A stretch of 33,506 nucleotides of DNA from an uncultured Eubacteriales bacterium (GTDB taxonomy: Bacteria > Bacillota > Clostridia > Peptostreptococcales > Anaerovoracaceae). Below are positions 17,663 to 25,658 of the stretch, piece after piece. The first letter of the stretch is position 1; every line of letters begins with the position of its first letter. The translations under genes and the position numbers were made by a program. The notes beneath the pieces were generated by a model that saw only the letters and a list, made by a program, of their open reading frames with translations, ran no database searches and had not been told where the DNA came from. Location: the NCBI GenBank assembly GCA_900318155.1, contig ONJN01000043.1:1-33506 (forward strand), in the 5' to 3' direction.

Positions 17663-18040
17663 TCAATTCAATCTGTTTTCGGTCTTTATCATTGAATCCC
17701 TGACGCTTATCGCTATAAAAGCAATGAATTCAGTATTTGACGGCATGCGTTCATGGTGGTTGTTGAATATGGCAAAATCTTCTTTTATGTATCTGTTGCC
17801 GTCGTTCCATGTTCGTTTGATAATTCTTCTGATACTTCTGCCGACTGTTGTTGCAGCTACTCCGTTGATTTTTGACACCTCCGGGTACAGAAGTTTGGTT
17901 ACATACCGGATCTTGCTGCTGTCTTTAAGAACGATCATGATTGAGTCACTTAAATACTTATACCCTGCCAAGCACGGATTAAATCCATAATAAATCAGAG
18001 TTTCATCAATTATTACATCAATCCGATCCATCGTGATCAT
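17663..18040 (-). CDS. Stand-alone Spo0A C-terminal DNA-binding domain protein
   Basis: The 125 residues align by eye with the effector domain of Spo0A: GFNPCLAGYKYLSDSIMIV (19-37) resembles the Spo0A segment after the linker, TKLLYPEVSK (48-57) matches the KVLYPDIAK block, VAATTVGRSIRRIIKRTW (61-78) corresponds to the recognition helix, and PSNTEFIAFIA (100-110) matches the PTNSEFIA block. There is no receiver domain: the whole protein is the DNA-binding part, so it cannot be controlled by phosphorylation of an attached receiver. AGGAGG lies 9 bases before the ATG. It has a promoter overlapped by a perfect palindrome and a 130-base leader with a GC-rich hairpin. The target genes are unknown, and a role in sporulation is not shown. 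Confidence 0.85.
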   Translation of the reverse strand: MITMDRIDVIIDETLIYYGFNPCLAGYKYLSDSIMIVLKDSSKIRYVTKLLYPEVSKINGVAATTVGRSIRRIIKRTWNDGNRYIKEDFAIFNNHHERMPSNTEFIAFIAISVRDSMIKTENRLN

Positions 18041-18099
18041 TTCCTGATACCTCCTTAATTATAAAATCACAACAAAATGTATGTCGATTCAGGGTGGAT

Positions 18100-18120
18100 C
18101 CGCCGCCTGCAGAGGCGGGG
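18100..18120. repeat. GC-rich hairpin in the leader of the Spo0A-like gene
   Basis: On the minus strand CCCCGCCTCT and AGGCGGCGG are separated by two bases. The same two arms occur in the structured element at the right edge (33378-33387 and 33399-33407, plus strand) with a longer loop. It is GC-rich in an AT-rich leader and lacks a T-run, so it is not a terminator. It may be a remnant of a dispersed palindromic repeat. Confidence 0.5.
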
Positions 18121-18170
18121 CCGTCGGGTGCCTGTTCGTTATCATTTTATCAAATATTCAGGTAACTAAA

Positions 18171-18187
18171 TGTGCATATTATGCACA
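18171..18187. promoter_or_regulatory. Perfect 17-bp palindrome, candidate operator
   Basis: TGTGCATA, one central base, TATGCACA: a perfect 8+1+8 inverted repeat. It covers the -10 hexamer of the promoter for the Spo0A-like gene, the usual place for a repressor operator. The binding protein is unknown. Confidence 0.6.
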
Positions 18188-18205
18188 CGGAAATTTTTTG
18201 GTCAA
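18176..18205 (-). promoter_or_regulatory. SigmaA-type promoter of the Spo0A-like gene
   Basis: On the minus strand TTGACC (18200-18205), 18-base spacer, TAATAT (18176-18181). The -35 lies 13 bases past the comEA stop. The -10 sits inside the 17-bp palindrome. Confidence 0.65.
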
Positions 18206-18217
18206 TGCATCGTCTCA

Positions 18218-19009
18218 TTAAACTGTAATGTGATCTTTCATTTTTTCATACGTTTTATCGCCGATTCCGCTGACATTTTTAATATCCTCGGCTGACTTAA
18301 AGGCGCCGTTCTGTGTGCGGTATTCTATAATTTTTTCTGCTGTGACCGGACCGACTCCGGAAATCTGCTGAAGTGTCGTGCTGTCCGCTGTATTGATATT
18401 GATCAATTCCGATGAAGAGGCGCTGCCAGAAGAATCTGCGGCTACTCCGGATGAGGATCCTGATATATCCGTGCCTGTACCGCTGCCTGAATCTGAGTCT
18501 GTTCCGGCTGTTGCGCTTGTTCCGGCGGGAGCGCCGGATGATCCGCTTTGTCCGGCGTTCTGCGCGGATGACGCGTTTCCGGGAGCCGGCTGCGTGTTTT
18601 TGGAGGGAATCGTGATTTTCTGACCGTCTGTCACCGTTTCCGCCTGATTAATCGTGGACGTTTCCGCTTTTGATGTCAGTCCGCCGGCTTTATTGACTAC
18701 CTCATAAATCCGGGCGGATTTCGAAACGCTGTATACACCTGGTTTTCTGACTTCACCTCCGATATCAACAAAGACTTTGCCGCTCTTGTTCCCGGATTCC
18801 TGCGTCCGGGTCCGGTTTGTCGTATCGGTTGCCGCGGAAGGCGTTTTTATTCTTCCGCCGTCGCTGTTTACTAAAGTTATTGTCGAATTATTCTCTTTGA
18901 TTCCGTAAAACAAAACTGCCGCAATGATCAGAATCAGCGCGGCAGCGATTTTAATTGTTTTATTATATTGATCGAAAACAACATACAGCTTATTCATTTT
19001 TCCCTTCAT
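18218..19009 (-). CDS. comEA: ComEA-type competence DNA-binding protein
   Basis: Membrane-anchored receptor that binds incoming double-stranded DNA in transformable Gram-positive bacteria. The 263 residues comprise a short cytoplasmic N terminus, one membrane segment (about 18-37), a SLBB domain (VFVDIGGEVRKPGVYSV, about 79-136), a Ser/Gly/Ala-rich linker (about 137-200) and a tandem helix-hairpin-helix domain (ININTADSTTLQQISGVG with a second ISGIG-like hairpin, 203-263). The order matches B. subtilis ComEA. A GGGGGG site precedes the ATG by nine bases. comEB and comEC do not follow, so uptake genes must be elsewhere if they exist. The long linker is unusually Ser/Gly-rich. Confidence 0.92.
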   Translation of the reverse strand: MKGKMNKLYVVFDQYNKTIKIAAALILIIAAVLFYGIKENNSTITLVNSDGGRIKTPSAATDTTNRTRTQESGNKSGKVFVDIGGEVRKPGVYSVSKSARIYEVVNKAGGLTSKAETSTINQAETVTDGQKITIPSKNTQPAPGNASSAQNAGQSGSSGAPAGTSATAGTDSDSGSGTGTDISGSSSGVAADSSGSASSSELININTADSTTLQQISGVGPVTAEKIIEYRTQNGAFKSAEDIKNVSGIGDKTYEKMKDHITV

Positions 19010-19030
19010 AAAAGTATACCCCCCTCTGCG

Positions 19031-19061
19031 TACTGGTTAAATATTGTAATTTCTACCAGTA
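19031..19061. repeat. Short inverted repeat between the DUF2344 gene and comEA
   Basis: TACTGGT and ACCAGTA, 17 bases apart, fill most of the gap before the comEA ribosome binding site. No T-run follows on the minus strand. It may be a weak structure in the comEA leader; no function is assigned. Confidence 0.35.
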
Positions 19062-19063
19062 TT

Positions 19064-19753
19064 TTACATCCATTCTATTTCAGGGTCAAGCTGAAAACGC
19101 ATCTTGTTTCTGCAGACTTCGATTCTATAACGTTCGAGATCAAGTCCTGCGAATTCCGAGAAAGTTTTGATAACCAGTTCCGGACTCAGGTTGGACTGGC
19201 TTCCGCAGTCAAGATTAAGATCCAGCTGCAGGAAAAAATGATCTTCATCCGGCTGAACGGATGCGCTGATGATTTTCTCCCTGATATCGATGTCCACAAT
19301 TTTTTTGTCTTTTTTTCTCTTCTTCGGCGCCAGGATTGTTTTCTGATTCAGGTATGCCTTCAGAATCGAATCAAAATCCTCTGAATAAAACGGGATTGGA
19401 AATAAAACAGTATAGTCAGCGGAAGAGACACGAGCCGCCAGCGATTTTTTATGATGAGATTTCCCAAAACCGGTAACATAGATTCCTGCCGGAAGGCTCG
19501 GTTCGATCGCCGCGATAAACGCGTCTTTCTGATAATCAACTTCCGAGTCAAATTCCAGCAGTTCAGCACGGGCGGAATAGCCGAGCGACAGCGGCTGCGC
19601 AAAACTCATTTTCGGATGCGGATTGAATCCCTGGCTGTACGTCAGAATGATCCCGCTTCTGCGAAAAGCACGCTTGAAAAGGCGCAGCATATCGAGATGC
19701 GATGTATACTTTATATAACCGTTCTTTGAAAACGAAATGACATAGTTACTCAT
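19064..19753 (-). CDS. Radical SAM-linked protein, DUF2344 / TIGR03936 family
   Basis: A 229-residue protein of the family that almost always sits next to a TIGR03960 radical SAM protein; its biochemical role is unknown. The start SNYVISFSKNGYIKYTSHLD is typical, followed by RRSGIILTYSQGFNPHPKMSFAQPL and SARAELLEFD. The ATG at 19753 overlaps the end of the radical SAM gene by 8 bases and has a GGGGGA site. The GTG reading from 19771 lacks one. In other Clostridia this pair is often followed by a ribonuclease G gene, but here comEA follows. Confidence 0.92.
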   Translation of the reverse strand: MSNYVISFSKNGYIKYTSHLDMLRLFKRAFRRSGIILTYSQGFNPHPKMSFAQPLSLGYSARAELLEFDSEVDYQKDAFIAAIEPSLPAGIYVTGFGKSHHKKSLAARVSSADYTVLFPIPFYSEDFDSILKAYLNQKTILAPKKRKKDKKIVDIDIREKIISASVQPDEDHFFLQLDLNLDCGSQSNLSPELVIKTFSEFAGLDLERYRIEVCRNKMRFQLDPEIEWM

Positions 19754-22100
19754 ATTTTCCCCCGTGAGCACATACAGTTCTTTTATTTAAGCCACATCCG
19801 GCGCATTTCTTTCTGCAGTCCGGCGTGACTTCCGCGCGCCGGGCCTTTTCTGATTCACGGATCAAAAATTCTTTTGACACACCGGAATCAATCACATCCC
19901 AGGGCAGTACTTCATCGTAAGGACGTTCTCGTTCTGTATAGAAGCGATAATCGATTTCCCAGTGATTCAGCGCTTCTGCCCACGCGTCACGCTTAAAATG
20001 CTCTCCCCAGGCATCCAGCTTACAGCCCGCCTCGTGGAGAGTCATCAGCAGCTGACCGCACCGCCGGTCACCGCGCGCAAAGATCGCTTCGCATGTGCTG
20101 ACTGCGTCGTCATGGTACGTCAGACGCACGCCCTTCATTTTCATTTTGCCCGAAAGATAAATGTGCTTGCGTCTGAATTCTTCCGTCGAGACCTGTCCCA
20201 TCCACTGGAACGGAGTGTGCGATTTGGGAACAAAATTCGAAACACTGCAGGTCACATTAAAACGTCCTTTGGCACCCGATTCTTTGAAAATTCGTGTGAC
20301 TTCGGACGCAATCGCCGGGATTCCGTCAAGATCTTCGTCCGTCTCCCACGGCAGCCCGTCCATAAAATAGAATTTGATATGGCGCCAGCCGAGTTCGATT
20401 GCCTGCCTGACTGCGCTGAAGATGTCGTCTTCCGTTATTCCTTTGTTGATAACATCCCTCAGATGCTGTGTGCCGGCCTCCGGGGCAAAAGTCAGCCCGG
20501 ATTTCTTATATTTCTGAATTTCCTCAAGTACATTGAAAGAAAAGCTGTCAAGCCGAAGTGAAGGCAGTGACAAAGAAACATTGTGCTCGCGGCAGTAATT
20601 CATCAGGCCGGTGGCCAGTGTTTCGAAATCTGAATAGTCGCTTGTGGAAAGAGACAGGATCGACAGTTCGTCGTGCCCTGTATTACCCAGCTGTTTCCGG
20701 GCGATTTCCATAATGGTATCAATGCTTCTTTCACGTACAGGTCGGTAAATCATGCCCGCCTGACAAAAACGACAGCCTCTTGTGCAGCCGCGGAATGTTT
20801 CCACGACCGAACGATCATGCACCGCGTCGATCAGTGGGATAATGTTTTCCGTTGGAAACCAGGCGTCTTTAAGATCCGGAATCAGCGCCTTCTTCACTTT
20901 ATCCGGTGCTCCGTTCCAGGTTTTTTTATACTCTTTCACGATTCCGCTGTCATAATATACCGGTTCGTAAAACTGCGGAACATAAACACCGGTTAGCCGC
21001 GAGATCTGTTTCAGGTAATCCCGACGGCTCAGACCGTTCTTTTTCGCCTTTCCATATTCCTTAAGGACCTGCGGCAGCAGAAATTCACCGTCTCCAACCA
21101 TAAAGAAGTCAAAGAAATCCGCAAGCGGTTCCGGATTAAACGCGCACGGGCCGCCCGCCATTACGATCGGATCGTTTTCGCCGCGATCTTTTGTCAGAAG
21201 CGGAATATCCGATAGTTCCAGGATATTTAGTATCGTCGGAAATGACATTTCATATTGCAGAGTAAATCCGACCGCATCCATTTTATTGACCGGGGTTTTC
21301 GTTTCCAGCGTGAACAAAGGAACATGATATTTCCTCATCAGCTCCTCCATGTCCGGCGCCGGGCTGAACACCCGTTCGCAGTAAATTTCGCTGCTTTTAT
21401 TGGTAATGCCGTAAAGAATCTGCATACCCATATAGGACATGCCGATTTCATACAGATCAGGGAAGGCGAATGCGAAACGGACATCCACATCGTTCGGATC
21501 TTTTACGACCATATTAGTCTCACCACCGATGTAACGCGCCGGTTTCTCGACCTGCTTAAGGAGTTCATCAAGCGACGGCACAAACAGCGAATCGATGGTG
21601 CGTCCAATGATCGCTTCAATGCCCTGCATAAACTTTCTTGTCTGCTCTTTTCCGATCAAAAGACGCGCTGTGCGTTCCGGCGATTTTCCGGGTTTGTTGA
21701 TCAGGTATTCGACGCGCTCATCCAGACCAACGTACCGGTCTTCTTTAACCAGACGGTCACCGATGCACATCAGGTCGGTTTCCGTCACTTCACTGATGTC
21801 GTTAAAACGATGTCTCATGTGCGCACGGACTATCTTTGCCTCGTCATAGTAACCGAGATCTTCAAGAATATCCGCGCCGACCTGTTCATGATGGTCGCTG
21901 GTTCTTGCGACATCGTGAATAAGTCCCGCCATCCGAATCAGTTCCAGATCAAGCGGCACCCCGTGTTCGATCATCTGCGCCGCGATCCTGGATGCCGCGT
22001 CGCTGACTGCGCAGCAGTGCCGTATTACATGCCCGGGCGTTCCGTGCTTCCGCAACAGTTCCCAGCATTCTTTTTCAGTCAGTCTTTTTGATTCAGCCAT
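19746..22100 (-). CDS. HD domain fused to TIGR03960-type radical SAM protein
   Basis: The 784 residues fall into two parts. Residues 1 to about 165 form an HD-superfamily domain (HGTPGHVIRHCCAV; His28, His62-Asp63 in LIHDVAR, His94, Asp115 in GDRLVKEDR) like the small phosphohydrolases of Clostridia. From about 180 the protein is a TIGR03960 family member: an N-terminal B12-binding-like region (DLYEIGMSYMGMQILY, GGPCAFNPEPLADFFD), then the radical SAM core with Fe-S ligands Cys439, Cys443 and Cys446 (CTRGCRFC), and a Cys-rich tail (CRKKCAGCGL). TIGR03960 members I know of are about 600 residues and lack the HD part, so this is an unusual fusion. The single open frame and an AGGAGG site before the ATG argue for one protein. 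It is coupled to the DUF2344 gene and downstream of obg. The substrate is unknown. Confidence 0.88.
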   Translation of the reverse strand: MAESKRLTEKECWELLRKHGTPGHVIRHCCAVSDAASRIAAQMIEHGVPLDLELIRMAGLIHDVARTSDHHEQVGADILEDLGYYDEAKIVRAHMRHRFNDISEVTETDLMCIGDRLVKEDRYVGLDERVEYLINKPGKSPERTARLLIGKEQTRKFMQGIEAIIGRTIDSLFVPSLDELLKQVEKPARYIGGETNMVVKDPNDVDVRFAFAFPDLYEIGMSYMGMQILYGITNKSSEIYCERVFSPAPDMEELMRKYHVPLFTLETKTPVNKMDAVGFTLQYEMSFPTILNILELSDIPLLTKDRGENDPIVMAGGPCAFNPEPLADFFDFFMVGDGEFLLPQVLKEYGKAKKNGLSRRDYLKQISRLTGVYVPQFYEPVYYDSGIVKEYKKTWNGAPDKVKKALIPDLKDAWFPTENIIPLIDAVHDRSVVETFRGCTRGCRFCQAGMIYRPVRERSIDTIMEIARKQLGNTGHDELSILSLSTSDYSDFETLATGLMNYCREHNVSLSLPSLRLDSFSFNVLEEIQKYKKSGLTFAPEAGTQHLRDVINKGITEDDIFSAVRQAIELGWRHIKFYFMDGLPWETDEDLDGIPAIASEVTRIFKESGAKGRFNVTCSVSNFVPKSHTPFQWMGQVSTEEFRRKHIYLSGKMKMKGVRLTYHDDAVSTCEAIFARGDRRCGQLLMTLHEAGCKLDAWGEHFKRDAWAEALNHWEIDYRFYTERERPYDEVLPWDVIDSGVSKEFLIRESEKARRAEVTPDCRKKCAGCGLNKRTVCAHGGKYE

Positions 22101-22115
22101 TCTGTTCCTCCTGGC

Positions 22116-23414
<1,299 letters not shown>

Positions 23415-23443
23415 TTATGCCCTCCACCGTTGTCAAAATACAA

Positions 23444-23481
23444 ACGAACCTCTACAATATTTCCATAATGCAGAGGCTCGT
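23444..23481 (-). terminator. Hairpin between rpmA and obg, possible attenuator
   Basis: On the minus strand ACGAGCCTCT pairs with AGAGGTTCGT (10 pairs, one G-T) across an 18-base loop, then TTGTATTTT. The tail is only moderately T-rich. It probably reduces read-through from the ribosomal protein genes into obg. Confidence 0.5.
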
Positions 23482-23514
23482 GATTTCCGTTATAAAGTTA
23501 TTCAGAAACAAAGG

Positions 23515-23775
23515 TTACGCTTCTTTAGGATATACACTTACCTGTTTCTTTGTCTTGTTCTTTCTTTCAAAATGAACAGCCCCGTCGATCTTGGCAAACA
23601 GAGTATCGTCTCCACCGATTCCTACGTTGTTTCCCGGATGGATCTTGGTGCCTCTCTGTCTTACGATGATGCTTCCTGCTGTTACAAACTGACCGTCACC
23701 CGTCTTGACGCCTAAACGTTTGGATTCGGACTCACGACCGTTTTTGGAACTACCTACTCCTTTTTTACTTGACAT
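23515..23775 (-). CDS. rpmA: 50S ribosomal protein L27, without N-terminal propeptide
   Basis: Large-subunit protein near the peptidyl transferase centre. The 86 residues start [20 protein letters not shown] and contain [15 protein letters not shown], which is diagnostic. Most Firmicutes L27 proteins carry a cleaved leader of about nine residues ending in a phenylalanine motif, removed by the protease Prp. Here there is no such leader, an in-frame TAA lies six codons upstream, and an AGGAGG site supports this ATG. The prp gene normally found between rplU and rpmA is also absent: only 37 bases separate the genes. Confidence 0.97.
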   Translation of the reverse strand: MSSKKGVGSSKNGRESESKRLGVKTGDGQFVTAGSIIVRQRGTKIHPGNNVGIGGDDTLFAKIDGAVHFERKNKTKKQVSVYPKEA

Positions 23776-23812
23776 GGACCTTACACCTCCTTAAGTGAAT
23801 GACAATCAATAA

Positions 23813-24196
23813 TTATTCTGCATCTGCTTCCGCAGGAGCTTCTTCTGCAGTTTCCGTTACCGGCTCTTCCTTTGCCGGAGCGCTGACTCCGCCGATTGTT
23901 TTAATCTCTACAGTTGTGAACGGCTGTCTGTGACCCTGCTTCTTTCTGTAGTCTTTTTTGTTCTTATACTTGAAAATGACGATTTTTTTACCTCTGCCGT
24001 TTTCAACGACTTCCGCTCCAACGGTAACGCCGTCAATATAAGGCTTACCTACCTGAAGTCCCTGATCATCACTTAATACGAGAACTTTGTCAAATTCAAC
24101 GGTTTCACCAACTTCAACACCCAGCTTTTCAATGGTGATCACATCACCGTTCTGAACCTTGTACTGCTTACCGCCGGTTTCAATTACTGCATACAT
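23813..24196 (-). CDS. rplU: 50S ribosomal protein L21
   Basis: Large-subunit protein that binds 23S rRNA. The first 103 or so residues are the standard L21 ([35 protein letters not shown]). A 20-25 residue Ala/Glu-rich acidic tail extends it to 127. The tail is probably disordered. The gene is preceded by an L21 leader RNA and a strong promoter, and followed closely by rpmA without the usual prp gene between. Confidence 0.97.
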   Translation of the reverse strand: MYAVIETGGKQYKVQNGDVITIEKLGVEVGETVEFDKVLVLSDDQGLQVGKPYIDGVTVGAEVVENGRGKKIVIFKYKNKKDYRKKQGHRQPFTTVEIKTIGGVSAPAKEEPVTETAEEAPAEADAE

Positions 24197-24204
24197 TCTG
24201 ATAT

Positions 24205-24279
24205 TACCTCCTCTTATCCAGTCTCGCCATTTAGGGCAGCGATCATTCGCTTTTTTAAACCCGTTCTGAGCGGTCTAAC
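24205..24279 (-). ncRNA. L21 ribosomal protein leader RNA
   Basis: Between the promoter and rplU, the minus strand carries a GACCGCTC block, a stem AGCGA/TCGCT with outer GGG/CCC, and CCCTAAATGGCGAGA. I recognise this as the Firmicutes L21 leader pattern, thought to let the protein control its own operon. Recognition is by eye, and the boundaries are approximate. Confidence 0.7.
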
Positions 24280-24285
24280 TTAGCC

Positions 24286-24314
24286 AGTTTACCACATGGA
24301 TGCAGTCTTGTCAA
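24286..24314 (-). promoter_or_regulatory. Strong sigmaA promoter of rplU-rpmA
   Basis: On the minus strand TTGACA (24309-24314), 17-base spacer, TAAACT (24286-24291). The -35 starts four bases past the recA stop, and the L21 leader follows immediately. Confidence 0.85.
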
Positions 24315-24317
24315 CGA

Positions 24318-25436
24318 TTATTCAATGATTACCCCGTCATCGTCGATCACAAGATCTTCCGGGAAGTCCTCCGGGAGATGTTCTCCGGACACATCGATAT
24401 CCGCTGTATCTTTCCCGGCATCTTCCTGATCGTCGTTTTCACGCAGCGTATCCATAAGTCTGGCGTGGATCTCCGCCAGAATATCCGGATTATTCTCCAG
24501 ATAATTCTTGACATTCTCTCTTCCCTGACCGATTCGGTCGCCATCATAGCTGAACCAGGATCCGGCCTTATGCACGATTTCAGCTTCAACGGCGCAGTCG
24601 AGTACGTCGCCGGCAAGCGAGATCCCTTTTCCGTACATGATGTCGAACTCCGCCTTCTTGAAAGGCGGCGCGACTTTATTTTTTACGATTTTTACGCGGG
24701 TTCTGTTTCCAAGCATCTGGTCACCCTGCTTGATGGTCTCGATCCTTCTCACGTCAAAACGCATGGTCGAGTAGAATTTCAGTGCCCTTCCGCCGGTTGT
24801 GACCTCCGGGCTTCCGAACATGACTCCGACTTTTTCACGAAGCTGGTTGATAAACACAACGCAGGTATTTGATTTATTGACAGTTCCGGTCAGTTTTCTG
24901 AGCGCCTGTGACATCAGACGAGCCTGGAGTCCGACATGGGAATCTCCCATCTCGCCCTGAATTTCCGCTTTAGGGACGAGTGCTGCCACCGAGTCGATCA
25001 CGATAATATCGATCGCGCCGCTGCTCGCAAGCATATCGCAGATCTCCAGAGCCTGTTCACCGGTATCCGGCTGCGATACGAGAAGTTCGTCGATCTGAAC
25101 GCCCAGATTTCTGGCGTAAGCCGGATCGAGCGCGTGTTCGGCATCGATAAAAGCCGCTTTTCCGCCATTCTTCTGTGCCTCTGCTACGATATGCAGCGCC
25201 AGCGTTGTTTTTCCGGACGATTCCGGGCCGTAGATCTCAATAACCCGTCCCTTTGGGACGCCGCCTATGCCGGTCGCAAGATCAAGGCTGATCGAGCCGG
25301 TGGAAATCGTTTCAATGTCCATCGACGGATTCTCTCCAAGTTTCATGATGGATCCTTTACCGAATTGTTTTTCTATTTTTGCAAGAGCTGCTTCCAGTGC
25401 CGCATCTCTGCCGTCTGTTTCTTTTTTCTTAGCCAT
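24318..25436 (-). CDS. recA: Recombinase RecA
   Basis: Strand-exchange ATPase and co-protease for LexA. The ATG at 25436 gives 372 residues. It is preferred over 25448 because the GGAGGTG site overlaps that earlier ATG. Walker A GPESSGKT is at 70-77, DAEHALD and [14 protein letters not shown] follow, as does the [15 protein letters not shown]2 region. The C-terminal tail is strongly acidic, as in many RecA proteins. It has its own promoter with a LexA box covering the start site, so it is SOS-induced. Confidence 0.97.
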   Translation of the reverse strand: MAKKKETDGRDAALEAALAKIEKQFGKGSIMKLGENPSMDIETISTGSISLDLATGIGGVPKGRVIEIYGPESSGKTTLALHIVAEAQKNGGKAAFIDAEHALDPAYARNLGVQIDELLVSQPDTGEQALEICDMLASSGAIDIIVIDSVAALVPKAEIQGEMGDSHVGLQARLMSQALRKLTGTVNKSNTCVVFINQLREKVGVMFGSPEVTTGGRALKFYSTMRFDVRRIETIKQGDQMLGNRTRVKIVKNKVAPPFKKAEFDIMYGKGISLAGDVLDCAVEAEIVHKAGSWFSYDGDRIGQGRENVKNYLENNPDILAEIHARLMDTLRENDDQEDAGKDTADIDVSGEHLPEDFPEDLVIDDDGVIIE

Positions 25437-25453
25437 GGCCACCTCCATAAAAA

Positions 25454-25465
25454 GAACGCATGTTC
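25454..25465. promoter_or_regulatory. LexA (SOS) box at the recA promoter
   Basis: GAAC-GCAT-GTTC matches the Gram-positive LexA core GAAC-RNRY-GTTC exactly. It lies 6 bases downstream of the recA -10 element and 17 bases before the start codon, so bound LexA would cover the transcription start. Confidence 0.85.
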
Positions 25466-25471
25466 ACATTC

Positions 25472-25500
25472 ATTCTACAATTAATTCAATGATTAGTCAA
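25472..25500 (-). promoter_or_regulatory. SigmaA promoter of recA
   Basis: On the minus strand TTGACT (25495-25500), 17-base spacer, TAGAAT (25472-25477), directly upstream of the LexA box. Confidence 0.85.
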
Positions 25501-25543
25501 GTCCTTTGTCGGTCGGAATGCAAAAGAGATAATTAATGTAAAT

Positions 25544-25578
25544 AAATGGCAATTACGATGCTATCATAATTGCCATTT
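25544..25578 (-). terminator. Probable terminator after cinA
   Basis: A perfect 12-bp stem (AAATGGCAATTA / TAATTGCCATTT) with an 11-base loop lies between cinA and the recA promoter. The minus-strand tail is TATTTACATT, AT-rich but not a clean T-run. Confidence 0.6.
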
Positions 25579-25658
25579 TCTGTCAATCTTTTGTTCTTTA
25601 ATGTTGATTTCAGATATGAAATCAGCCTCCGGCAGTGACCCTGAATCTCCGGTTCCGG

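Noticed and set aside
18084..18092. 0A-box-like TGTCGAT in the leader of the Spo0A-like gene
   Set aside because: Six of seven positions match TGTCGAA, but a single imperfect heptamer is expected by chance at this length scale and lies downstream of the promoter.
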